The notes below the pieces were generated by a model. It was not told the DNA's origin. It worked only from the letters and a program-made list of their open reading frames with translations, and searched no databases. Shown here piece after piece: positions 7,032 through 14,057 of a stretch of DNA of 14,057 nt; within the stretch, counting starts at the first letter, position 1; every line of letters begins with the position of its first letter. The position numbers and the translations under genes were made by a program. The DNA comes from Bacillota bacterium (GTDB taxonomy: Bacteria; Bacillota; Clostridia; Acetivibrionales; DSM-1351), in contig JAEVZU010000219.1 in the NCBI GenBank assembly GCA_023392075.1, positions 1 to 14,057 on the forward strand. Direction: 5' to 3'.

Positions 7032-7517
7032 ATGAATAATAGCATAGAGAAAAGCACGACTGGCGCATCGACAAGAAACATCATCATAAGAACACAACAA
7101 GGAGAAGTGGAAGTTACTGCACCTGCCATGATCAACCTGGGGTATGTCCACACTGCCTTAGAGCGATTCCTTTGTCATCGGTAGTCTTTAAAAAAATAGA
7201 TGTCAATAATAATGTGACTACATTTATAGGTAATGAATTAGCCGCAGAGTATGGAATTGCAATGGGATAGCAAAATGAAGCAGCTGCCGATTCACAACAA
7301 AACAGGCCGGGAGAATGTCCCTATTGCTATGAACAGATTCCCATAAACGAGATAATATTTACGGAGAATAAATGAAAAGGTCGAACAGATTAAAAATTCA
7401 GATAATAATTATTTTATAACAGATAAGTTGGCCCATTTAATCAGTGCAGCTCTAAAAATTATTCAATCTAGGGGTCAAACAGATTTCACCAATGTAAAAT
7501 CGAAAATAAAATTATGA
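7032..7517 (+). pseudogene. Frameshifted protein with two CPxC (zinc-knuckle-like) motifs
   Basis: ATG 7032 has AAAGGTGA at 7019-7026. The first frame reads MNNSIEKSTTGASTRNIIIR... and stops at 7182-7184. In a second frame, from about 7130, sequence QPGVCPHCLRAIPLSSVVF continues to ...AAEYGIAMG, a TAG (7268-7270), then NRPGECPYCYEQIPINEIIF to a TGA (7373-7375). In the first frame again, from about 7368, NEKVEQIKNSDNNYFITDKL runs to a TGA at 7515-7517 that overlaps the next ATG. The two CPxC segments (PGVCPHC...IP and PGECPYC...IP) are evidently repeats of one motif, which supports a single original gene broken by two frameshifts and one nonsense change. I do not recognise the family. It was the first gene of the MerR-controlled operon, so it may once have been part of that response. 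Sequencing errors could mimic some of the lesions. Confidence 0.6.
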
Positions 7518-7576
7518 AAAAAAGATCACTTGATTTGAACCCAAGAGATCTAACAAGTCTAGAGAGGAGGAATAGT

Positions 7577-8347
7577 GTGGAGAAAGATAAAGAACATCTG
7601 TATACAATTGGGGAATTGGCAAAAATTGTCGGAGTATCCGTAAGAACATTGCAGTATTACGATCAGGCAAACCTGCTAAATTCAACTTATACCGAGAGCC
7701 ATAAAAGAGTATATACCCGTGACGATATACTAAAGCTTCAGCAAATTCTTTTTTTGAAATCATTAGGATTTCCTCTTCAAGAGATAAACAGCAAAATCCT
7801 TAAATCAAAAAATTCTGCTGATTTAAAAAAAGTCTTTACCCAACAGTGTGAAATACTGCGGTATCAGATTGCAAACTTAAATAAAATCGCGGTTACTTTA
7901 GATCAGGTGATATCAGAGACAGAGGGCGGGCAAGAGATTAGCGTGGATAGATTGATTACCATTATGGAGTTAATGAAGCATGGCAACCCCTACTCTTTTG
8001 TCGTCAGGTATCTTAATGACGAGCAGCTCAAAAGCATTGAAAATAGATTATTAGCCTCGTCTGAAAATAATGGAATCTTAGTAGAAGAAGTTTTTGCACA
8101 ACTGGAAGGATTGTATCAGCAAGGTGCTGATCCTGCCGGAAAAGAGGGACAGGAGCTTGCCGAACGCTGGTGGAACATGGTAAATGATTTTACAACAGGT
8201 GACATTGATATGTTGGGAAGGCTTATTTTGGCTGGGAGAGATATCAGTAACTGGCCTGAAGAGACTAAAAGAATAAGTGATCCTATCGAAAACTTTTTAA
8301 AAAAGGCACTTAACATTTATCTTCTTGCGAATGGAATTCAGATTTAG
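7577..8347 (+). CDS. MerR-family transcriptional activator with TipAS-like ligand domain
   Basis: This is a 256-residue protein. Residues 8-33 are the MerR winged helix (YTIGELAKIVGVSVRTLQYY) and 34-75 continue with the wing and second helix (ESHKRVYTRDDILKLQQIL, LGFPLQEI). A coiled-coil dimerisation helix follows (about 90-130). The C-terminal part (about 160-250) has the features of TipAS/Mta-like antibiotic-binding domains (QELAERWWNMVNDF and FLKKALNIYL). GTG 7577 is chosen because AGAGGAGG lies at 7563-7570; ATG 7514 extends the frame by 21 residues without a site. Such proteins sense bulky hydrophobic drugs and activate efflux or sequestration genes. The 19-bp-spacer promoter at 6969 and the YhgE/Pip-like permease downstream fit that. 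The ligand is unknown. Confidence 0.87.
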   Translation: MEKDKEHLYTIGELAKIVGVSVRTLQYYDQANLLNSTYTESHKRVYTRDDILKLQQILFLKSLGFPLQEINSKILKSKNSADLKKVFTQQCEILRYQIANLNKIAVTLDQVISETEGGQEISVDRLITIMELMKHGNPYSFVVRYLNDEQLKSIENRLLASSENNGILVEEVFAQLEGLYQQGADPAGKEGQELAERWWNMVNDFTTGDIDMLGRLILAGRDISNWPEETKRISDPIENFLKKALNIYLLANGIQI

Positions 8348-8415
8348 ATTCAGAACGAACATGATGAAATATAAAACAGATTTTATACTCATGAACAATT
8401 ATGAAAGGAGAAATA

Positions 8416-9594
8416 ATGATGAAACTTACAAAGTTTTTGCTAAGTAAGGGTGTTATTTATGCCATCATATTGGCAGCATTTTATCAGATCACGATGGTGG
8501 GGCTCTATATTTACGGTTATCACGTCCTACCAAATGGGGTTAATCTACTTGCGATCAATGTGGTAAATCAAGATGGCGATAAAGGAACAGCAATTGAAGA
8601 AGAACTTGTTCCAACCTTATCCAAATCATTTAGCAAAGTGATTACTGACAAGGGTTTAGATGAAAGCAAGGAGGAACTTGATAATCGGCAAATACAAATG
8701 ATAATTGTAATCCCAGAAAATTTTGTGAATGACTTAGCATCCGGAAATTCCAAGCTTGATTTTTATATTGATGAATCAAATACAACTACGGTCGTAAATA
8801 CTATGGAGGCAGTTGCTAAATCCATAACAGACAATTTTAACCAAGCTATTAATCAGGGTAAACTAACTAACATACTAAATTCTCTCAATGTCAATGTCAC
8901 TCAGCAAGAAAAGATAACTGAACAGTTGAATAATTCAGTAGTTCAAAATAATGTTTATATTAACAACGCACCCAGCAGTATGGATTATGTAATGGCACCA
9001 TCATTTTTATCGATAGCAACATGCGCTTCTTCTATGGTTGTTGCGATTGTATTGATGAATATTTTCCTTGCTTTTATCCCTATTATCGGGAAATGGAAAG
9101 CTTTTCTGTATGTTGAAATTACAGGATGCGTTATTGCCGTTCTTGCACCCTTGTTTGGAGTAATGATGGCAAGAATCTTAATTTCAATCAGTATACAGAA
9201 GTTGGTAATTGTTTATTTACAGCAGATTTTTATGCAAATAACAGCTTTCCAGTTTGCTTTAATATTCTCGGTTTTGTTTGAGCAAAACGGCATCTTTATT
9301 AATATACCATTGATGCTTGCGCAGACAATAGCCGGCGGCGGAACCATGCCACTGCAAATCATGCCTGATCTATTCAAAGTGATCAGCTATTTTACCCCTA
9401 TGTACCCTAACACTCAAATTGACTTTGGCCTATTGTTTGGAGGCCCAATTTTTACTTTCGAGATTCGGTTACTGGCAATCCTAGTCACATCCTCTCTTAT
9501 ACTTTTGTTAATTGTATGGCGTAAATGGCCCGAGAAGGAAGACAGCAAGGAAACAGTGGTGAATAACGTTATTGGCAAGCCAGCAACAGATTAG
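8416..9594 (+). CDS. YhgE/Pip-like ABC-2-type membrane permease
   Basis: This is a protein of about 392 residues with the YhgE/Pip layout. It has one N-terminal transmembrane helix (about 10-35) and a large extracellular domain (about 38-185, hydrophilic, Asn-rich near 130-180). About five further helices follow (195-375), with the loop VISYFTPMYPNTQIDFGLLFGG resembling the family's conserved penultimate segment. A basic then acidic tail ends ...GKPATD. ATG 8416 has AAAGGAG (8404-8410); ATG 8401 overlaps that site. No ATP-binding partner gene is present, as is usual for YhgE/Pip proteins, which export or respond to membrane-active compounds or serve as phage receptors. It lies 68 nt after the MerR gene and is probably its target. 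The TAG stop is followed two codons later by TAA. Confidence 0.78.
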   Translation: MMKLTKFLLSKGVIYAIILAAFYQITMVGLYIYGYHVLPNGVNLLAINVVNQDGDKGTAIEEELVPTLSKSFSKVITDKGLDESKEELDNRQIQMIIVIPENFVNDLASGNSKLDFYIDESNTTTVVNTMEAVAKSITDNFNQAINQGKLTNILNSLNVNVTQQEKITEQLNNSVVQNNVYINNAPSSMDYVMAPSFLSIATCASSMVVAIVLMNIFLAFIPIIGKWKAFLYVEITGCVIAVLAPLFGVMMARILISISIQKLVIVYLQQIFMQITAFQFALIFSVLFEQNGIFINIPLMLAQTIAGGGTMPLQIMPDLFKVISYFTPMYPNTQIDFGLLFGGPIFTFEIRLLAILVTSSLILLLIVWRKWPEKEDSKETVVNNVIGKPATD

Positions 9595-9751
9595 CGGTAA
9601 GCGTTTGACAATGTGAGTTTGGCGGGATTCTCTCCATGTCTTTATTACATACGCTCTCATAAATTATTGGTTTGAAAAGCTTTTTCTTTACTCGTTTGGG
9701 ATGCCTCGAAGATTCGATCTATTCAACAATATACGACTAGATAAATAAATA

Positions 9752-10267
9752 TTACAGGTATTCCCTGAGTGATTTTACCCCAAATATGATTGTATGCGTT
9801 ATAATAGTCAGTAGCCAAATGTAAAGCATAATAAATTTAAATGTTGTAAACCAGGAGCATATTGTTGCTGTGGTCTTGTTGAACACAGGATATTGATTAA
9901 GCATATGCAAGAGTAATATGTTTTCAAAAACATCAAACAATGCTCTCAATCCGCACAGAATGTAAACAAAGGTTTTAACCTTTGGGGACGTGGGTACAGC
10001 ATCCGAAATGGTGATCATAGTAATTAAAAAACACAAAATAAAGATAAAATCCAGTACAAGATACTTTTGGTAAGCTATTCGTCCACCCTTACTTATTTGT
10101 TCAAAAGTTTGCTTCACTGTTTCACTGATGTAATGAAAACGCATATCCAGCAGACGAAAAGAACTGTTAAATGTTTGAATACTACGTATTCCATGGTCAG
10201 TCAAATACATGACCAAAAGACATATAAAAAATCCGAATATGCCGATTATTCTTATTAGTTTTATCAA
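9752..10267 (-). CDS. Four-helix membrane protein of unknown function
   Basis: This minus-strand gene encodes 171 residues with four hydrophobic segments: about 3-22 (IRIIGIFGFFICLLVMYL), 70-90 (VLDFIFILCFLITMITI), 100-125 (FVYILCGLRALFDVFENILLL) and 142-165. The charged pair in LRALFDVFEN within the third helix is notable. The start is taken as TTG 10267, because AGAGGAG lies seven bases upstream; an extended start at 10354 would run through the operator repeat. I do not recognise the family. It is divergent from a TetR gene, with a long inverted repeat between, so it is the probable regulated gene. Between its 3' end and the permease stop (9595-9751) I see no gene. Confidence 0.65.
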   Translation of the reverse strand: MIKLIRIIGIFGFFICLLVMYLTDHGIRSIQTFNSSFRLLDMRFHYISETVKQTFEQISKGGRIAYQKYLVLDFIFILCFLITMITISDAVPTSPKVKTFVYILCGLRALFDVFENILLLHMLNQYPVFNKTTATICSWFTTFKFIMLYIWLLTIITHTIIFGVKSLREYL

Positions 10268-10290
10268 TGAGATGCTCCTCTCTAAAATTT

Positions 10291-10332
10291 GTATGAGACA
10301 AACCGCAACACTTGTAGCGGTTTGTCTCGTAC
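10291..10332. promoter_or_regulatory. Operator-like inverted repeat between divergent genes
   Basis: GTATGAGACAAACCGC (10291-10306) and GCGGTTTGTCTCGTAC (10317-10332) form 16-bp arms with a single mismatch across a 10-nt spacer. The repeat overlaps the -35 of the TetR-gene promoter and lies just upstream of the divergent membrane gene's ribosome site. One TetR dimer or two could bind here and repress both genes. The repeat is plain; its use by this TetR is inferred. Confidence 0.75.
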
Positions 10333-10340
10333 AGTATAAT
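10312..10340 (+). promoter_or_regulatory. Promoter of the TetR-type gene
   Basis: TTGTAG (10312-10317) and a consensus TATAAT (10335-10340) are spaced by 17 bp. The -35 and spacer lie inside the inverted repeat 10291-10332, so a protein bound there would block RNA polymerase. This implies autoregulation of the downstream TetR gene. A minus-strand -10 (TACAAA, about 10289-10294) for the divergent gene is possible but weak. Confidence 0.65.
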
Positions 10341-10397
10341 ATGGAAAATGACATGAATCAATAAGTTGAAATCAAGTGCTACAAAGGAGATGATTTT

Positions 10398-10487
10398 GTG
10401 GCGGTAAAAAGAGGAGATAGGATATGCTTCAAAGTATTAATCCAACAGCACAGCAATCTCAAAGATGGATCATTCAGGCATTGTTAG
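10398..10487 (+). other. Short ORF overlapping the TetR start in another frame
   Basis: GTG 10398 has AAAGGAG (10383-10389) at good spacing and opens 29 codons ending at TAG 10485-10487. It overlaps the TetR gene start (10424) out of frame. It could be a translated overlapping leader that tunes TetR expression, or chance. No homology is recognised. Confidence 0.25.
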
Positions 10488-10948
10488 ATTTAATGGAAAT
10501 CACAGAGTACAACAAAATCAGTATATCAGCGATTTGCCGAAAGGCGGATTTAGATCGGCGCACATTCTATCGTAATTTTGATTCCAAAAATGATGTGTTG
10601 GAGGAATATATCAAGTTTCTGGGCGAAGAGTACATTAAAATGTACGCTACGATTGATAACCCCTGCAGTTACACTGCGGTAAAATTCTTTTTTGAGTTCT
10701 GGAGTAGACATTTGAGCTTTATTAAAAAAATAAAGAACTGCGGCTTGAGTGATTTCATTTTTCAGCATTTTGAGAAATTTACGAAAGAACACATAGAACT
10801 GCTGATTGGTGATAATATACTAAAGTTACCAATAGAGTATGTATTTGCATATAGAATCGGCGGCTTTTGGAATGCAATGCTGACATGGATGGCTGGTGAT
10901 GCAATATTGTCTCCAGACGAAATGGCCTCGATCATCACTCAAATATGA
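10424..10948 (+). CDS. TetR-family transcriptional regulator
   Basis: This is a 174-residue protein. Residues 12-63 form the TetR DNA-binding domain, with the HTH KISISAICRKADLDRRTFYR then NFDSKNDVLEEYI. The C-terminal domain (about 75-174), with RIGGFWNAMLTWMAGD, is of the DhaS-like TetR_C type. ATG 10424 has GAGGAG (10411-10416). The ligand is not deducible. It is divergent from the four-helix membrane protein, and its promoter sits in a 16-bp-arm inverted repeat, which together make a classic self-regulated repressor / membrane-protein pair. Between its stop and the next gene (10949-11086) I see only an A+T-rich spacer. Confidence 0.88.
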   Translation: MLQSINPTAQQSQRWIIQALLDLMEITEYNKISISAICRKADLDRRTFYRNFDSKNDVLEEYIKFLGEEYIKMYATIDNPCSYTAVKFFFEFWSRHLSFIKKIKNCGLSDFIFQHFEKFTKEHIELLIGDNILKLPIEYVFAYRIGGFWNAMLTWMAGDAILSPDEMASIITQI

Positions 10949-11086
10949 AAACATTAAATCTATGTAATTATCAGCTGAAGTCAATAAAGTAGGAAATCAA
11001 ATATCAACCAAGGGCAATATCATACAAGAATGATGTGAAGATATGTGGTACATTAGATATCAAATCATTAGGAAGGAGGTAACCTC

Positions 11087-11908
11087 TTGACAAAAGAAAT
11101 AAGAACAGTGAAATTTGATGTGGAACTTAAAATAGAAGCATATCATTTTCAAGGGATCATGCAAAAATTCCCTAACCATTTTCATGAGTATTATGTAATC
11201 GGATTTATCGAAAACGGAAGTCGGTATTTATCCTGTAAAAACAAGGAATATACCATAGAACAAGGAGACCTGTTACTGTTCAATCCCGGAGATAATCATA
11301 CCTGTGAGCAGATTGATGGTAAAACGCTGGATTATCGCTGTATCAATATTCAACCGGAAGTTATGAGTAAAGCTGTTTATGAAATTACAGGAAGGGACGA
11401 TTTGCCTTATTTTACAACACCGGTAATTTTTCATAGTGAATTGGTTTCACTATTAAGAGAGCTGCATTTGGTGATCATGCAGGAAGAGAAGGATTTCAGA
11501 AAAGAAGAAATTTTCTTTTTGCTCTTGGAGCAGTTAATTGAAGAACATACAGACGAGATGCCATCACCAAATTCAGAACAAAGTATGGAAACTAAGGCCA
11601 TTTGTGAGTTTTTCGAGAAAAATTACATGAAGAACATCACATTAAATGAATTAAGTAATCTAACCGGGTTAAGTAAATATTATTTGCTTCGCTCCTTTAC
11701 GAAACAAAAAGGAATCTCACCATACAGTTATCTGGAAACGATACGCATCGACAAGGCAAAAAAGCTTTTGGAACAAGGTGTATTGCCGATAGATGTAGCG
11801 TTACAGACAGGTTTTAACGATCAAAGCCATTTTTCAAATTTCTTTAAGAAATTTATCGGACTGACGCCAAAGCAGTACATGAACATATTTAAGGATATGC
11901 GTAGTTAG
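11087..11908 (+). CDS. AraC-family transcriptional regulator with cupin sensor domain
   Basis: This is a 273-residue protein. Residues about 15-90 are an AraC-type cupin (FHEYYVIGFIENGSRYLSC, then EQGDLLLFNPGDNHTC), and about 168-268 are two HTH motifs. The first is NITLNELSNLTGLSKYYLLR; the second is PIDVALQTGFNDQSHFSNFF, followed by the GLTPKQY signature. TTG 11087 is the start, six bases after a near-perfect AAGGAGGT (11073-11080). It precedes an EamA exporter by 23 nt and a DUF2000 gene beyond that, a grouping that recurs in Firmicutes as far as I recall. It presumably activates that operon when a small molecule binds the cupin. The substrate is unknown. Confidence 0.9.
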   Translation: MTKEIRTVKFDVELKIEAYHFQGIMQKFPNHFHEYYVIGFIENGSRYLSCKNKEYTIEQGDLLLFNPGDNHTCEQIDGKTLDYRCINIQPEVMSKAVYEITGRDDLPYFTTPVIFHSELVSLLRELHLVIMQEEKDFRKEEIFFLLLEQLIEEHTDEMPSPNSEQSMETKAICEFFEKNYMKNITLNELSNLTGLSKYYLLRSFTKQKGISPYSYLETIRIDKAKKLLEQGVLPIDVALQTGFNDQSHFSNFFKKFIGLTPKQYMNIFKDMRS

Positions 11909-11931
11909 GTATTTAGATAGAAAGGATTTAT

Positions 11932-12843
11932 ATGGACGGAAAGAAAGAAACGGCCGGACATTTATTTGCCGTTATCACTATTTTAATTTGGGGTACCACT
12001 TTTATATCAACAAAGGTGCTTTTAAAGGCAATTACTCCAATTGAGATACTTTTTTTAAGATTTACAATAGGATTTATTGTCCTGTTGCTAGTGTATCCTC
12101 ACAGGCTAAAAATAAAAGAGAGAAAACAGGAGTTGTATTTTGCTGCGGCAGGTCTATGCGGAGTCACACTTTATTATTTGTTGGAGAATATTGCCTTAAC
12201 GTATACTTTTGCTTCCAATGTGGGAGTAATTATTTCAATAGCCCCCTTTTTTACTGCTATCTTTGCACATTTGTTTTTAAAAGGAGAAAGGTTGAAGCTG
12301 CAATTTTTTGTGGGTTTTCTTATCGCATTTGCCGGGATTTTTTTCATCAGCTTTAATGGCTTCAGTGTTCTAAATCTAAACCCATATGGAGATATATTGG
12401 CTGTTTTAGCTGCGGCTGTATGGGCTGCATATTCTATCTTAACAAAGAAAATTAGCGGGTTTCATTATAACACAATCCAAACTACACGCAGAATTTTCCT
12501 TTATGGGCTGGTGTTTATGATACCTGTATTATTTATATCCGGGTTTAGTCCAAGCATTGATCTGCTCATTCAACCTGTGAATTTATTTAACATATTATTC
12601 TTGGGACTAGGCGCTTCGGCATTATGTTTTGTCACATGGAACTCAGCAGTTAGAATATTAGGCGCAGTAAAAACCAGTGTATATATCTATATGGTTCCTG
12701 TAATAACGGTTGCTACTTCTGTCATTATATTACGAGAAAAAATCACAGGTATTGCTGTATTTGGAATAGTTCTTACGTTAGCAGGGCTGTTTATTTCCGA
12801 GAATAAGATTTTAAATAAAAAAGGAGAGCTTAAAAATGAATGA
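11932..12843 (+). CDS. EamA-family (DMT superfamily) transporter
   Basis: This is a 303-residue membrane protein with ten predicted helices in two EamA halves. The first half begins HLFAVITILIWGTTFISTKV, and its PFFTAIFAHLFLKGERLK motif ends helix four. The second begins YGDILAVLAAAVWAAYSIL, with PVITVATSVIILREKITG at the matching position. The pairing of these (P..T......L.E) motifs in both halves is diagnostic of the DMT family, which exports amino acids, nucleosides or drugs. ATG 11932 has GAAAGGA (11919-11925). It overlaps the DUF2000 gene by 8 nt, so the two are translationally coupled. The substrate cannot be called. Confidence 0.92.
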   Translation: MDGKKETAGHLFAVITILIWGTTFISTKVLLKAITPIEILFLRFTIGFIVLLLVYPHRLKIKERKQELYFAAAGLCGVTLYYLLENIALTYTFASNVGVIISIAPFFTAIFAHLFLKGERLKLQFFVGFLIAFAGIFFISFNGFSVLNLNPYGDILAVLAAAVWAAYSILTKKISGFHYNTIQTTRRIFLYGLVFMIPVLFISGFSPSIDLLIQPVNLFNILFLGLGASALCFVTWNSAVRILGAVKTSVYIYMVPVITVATSVIILREKITGIAVFGIVLTLAGLFISENKILNKKGELKNE

Positions 12844-13258
12844 TTACGATATGAAATGTGTAATGATTATAGATTCAGAACTGCCAATCGGTGTCATAGC
12901 CAACACCTCAGCTATCTTAGGGGTCACAATGGGGAAGCAGATTCCAGAGCAGGTTGGAGCTGATGTTGTCGATGCTACAGAGAAAACACATTTAGGAATC
13001 ATAACAATGCCAATTGCAATGCTAAAAGGTAGTAAGGACATTTTAAAGGATTTGAGGAAACGGTTGTATACCCCGGAGTTTAGTGATTTAGTTGTTGTTG
13101 ATTTTTCTGATGTAGCACAATGCTGTAATGTGTATAATGAGTATATTACCAAAGCAGCGTGTGTACCAGAGAAAGATCACACATACTTGGGAGTAGCCAT
13201 TTATGGAGAAAAGAAAAAAGTAAACAGGTTGACAGGGTTTATGCCTTTGTTACGATAA
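12836..13258 (+). CDS. DUF2000 family protein
   Basis: This 140-residue protein begins MNDYDMKCVMIIDSELPIGV and contains ANTSAILGVTMGK, THLGIITMPIAML and VVVDFSDVAQCCNVYNEY. It matches the DUF2000 family, whose fold resembles peptidyl-tRNA hydrolase 2. No biochemical role is established to my knowledge. ATG 12836 lies inside the end of the EamA gene, with AAAGGAGAG (12820-12828) as ribosome site. The AraC-EamA-DUF2000 order suggests it handles or modifies the exporter's substrate, which is inference. The following 277 nt (13259-13535) contain a small CTAAAT/ATTTAG hairpin but no clear terminator or gene. Confidence 0.85.
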   Translation: MNDYDMKCVMIIDSELPIGVIANTSAILGVTMGKQIPEQVGADVVDATEKTHLGIITMPIAMLKGSKDILKDLRKRLYTPEFSDLVVVDFSDVAQCCNVYNEYITKAACVPEKDHTYLGVAIYGEKKKVNRLTGFMPLLR

Positions 13259-13535
13259 TAAAGAAATAAAAGCTAAATCCTATTTAGTGTGGTTGTCGGC
13301 CTGACATTGAAAGGGTTACTTTATATACGATATCAAAAAAGCAAAAGGCAATTGTTATTATTAAAGGATACATACTAAAGGCTTTGGTCAGGTTATTGAA
13401 ATGCCGATTATTAATTAAAAGCGCAACGGTCCAAATCCATATGAAACGTAATGGTTTTATATTGTGAAGTAACTTACAAAGTTAAAAAAATATTAAATTT
13501 CAATGAATTATTAAGGGAAAAAGGAGATTAGTAAA

Positions 13536-13946
13536 ATGAAGAACACAATTGCAATAGTCGGAGATTATCACGAGGGTTATCAGACTCATGAAAAATTGAA
13601 TGATTCGCTTGAGCATGTGAAAGAAAAGTTTGGATACGATTTTGATTATGAATGGGTTAATACATTAGCGGTTGCGCAACATAAAGATGAAGTGCTAAAA
13701 AAATATTGCGGCATATGGAGTGCACCTGGTAGTCCATTTTTAAGTCTTGAAGGAGCATTGTATGCAATCACATTTGCTCGTATTAATAATATCCCCCACA
13801 TAGGGACATGTGGAGGTTTTCAACATACGATTATTGAATTTGCTAGGAATGTACTCGGTGTTAAAGGAGCACAACATGAAGAATATGATGCAAACTCATC
13901 TTCTCTCTTTATTAGTAAACTTACTTGCTCAGATAGTGTTAACTAA
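13536..13946 (+). pseudogene. Truncated CTP-synthase-like class I glutamine amidotransferase
   Basis: The 136-residue product begins MKNTIAIVGDYHEGYQTHEK and contains WSAPGSPFLSLEGALYAI and the nucleophile motif GTCGGFQHTIIEFARNVLG (Cys92). HEEYDANSSSLFISKLTCS corresponds to the middle of the CTP-synthase-like amidotransferase family. Full-length relatives are roughly 230 residues and place the catalytic His-Glu near the C-terminus; that part is missing here, since the frame ends at TAA 13944-13946 after SDSVN, and the following bases do not resume it in any frame. ATG 13536 has AAAAAGGAG (about 13517-13525). The remnant has the Cys but not the rest of the triad, so it is probably inactive. 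Confidence 0.75.
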
Positions 13947-14057
13947 GCTATGAAAAAAAGAAATGGAATTTATGGACATTGAAAAGTGAAGAATGTACCT
14001 AGAACTAGATGATGAAGCGGTAGTTTCCGCATTTATTCCACGGTCCTCTTGCCAATG
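13947..14057. other. End of window; possible start of another gene
   Basis: After the truncated amidotransferase the sequence changes character. One frame is open from ATG 13993 to the window edge (MYLELDDEAVVSAFIPRSSC), with only a weak upstream site. The minus strand is also open. I do not recognise either. The break could be an insertion or deletion joint. Confidence 0.25.

Noticed and set aside
7032..7517. Reading this stretch as one frame with several TAG codons decoded as amino acids
   Set aside because: On careful framing the sensible segments lie in two different frames with a TAG and TGA, so two frameshifts are needed. Recoding alone does not explain it.
9595..9751. A short transposase remnant on the minus strand
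   Set aside because: One frame reads a basic stretch, but it is interrupted and nothing matches a transposase motif.

Overview
The window is part of an integrative and conjugative element (ICE) from a Gram-positive anaerobe, most likely a gut clostridial Firmicute. Three things point there: strong GGAGG-type ribosome binding sites before nearly every gene, GTG and TTG starts, and a relaxase tail / Toprim / VirD4-like coupling protein order typical of clostridial ICEs of the Tn1549/CD1115 kind. No species can be named from the sequence.

Layout. (A) 1-6237 is the conjugation backbone, visibly richer in G+C, all on the + strand. It holds the C-terminal part of a MobP3-like relaxase carrying about twelve Sel1-like repeats (199-2529), a 43-codon ORF with an intrinsic terminator inside it (2547-2678), a DUF3991/Toprim protein (2696-4129), the VirD4/TraG-like coupling ATPase (4143-5963) and a short winged-helix protein (5968-6237). 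The relaxase catalytic half is absent. The frame is closed upstream, and that flank carries a perfect 15-bp inverted repeat and a perfect 20-bp palindrome, so the gene was probably broken by an insertion or rearrangement.

(B) 6238-14057 is an A+T-rich cargo region made of successive small 'regulator plus membrane protein' modules. First come decayed genes: an Xre-type repressor on the minus strand with three in-frame TAG codons (6414-6725), and a frameshifted protein with two CPxC motifs (7032-7517). The second lies behind a promoter with the long 19-bp spacer typical of MerR control. Then come a MerR/TipAS-like activator (7577-8347) and a YhgE/Pip-like ABC-2-type membrane protein (8416-9594). 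Next, a four-helix membrane protein on the minus strand (9752-10267) is divergent from a TetR-type regulator (10424-10948), with a 16-bp-arm operator-like inverted repeat between them. Then comes an AraC regulator - EamA/DMT exporter - DUF2000 operon (11087-13258). Last is a truncated CTP-synthase-like glutamine amidotransferase (13536-13946).

How they work together. In the backbone the coupling protein would bring relaxase-bound DNA to the mating channel; with the relaxase head missing, transfer would need an intact copy elsewhere. The cargo looks like three independent sensing/efflux cassettes, each with its own regulator. Their ligands cannot be read from the sequence. I see no rRNA, tRNA, CRISPR array, integrase or complete insertion sequence.
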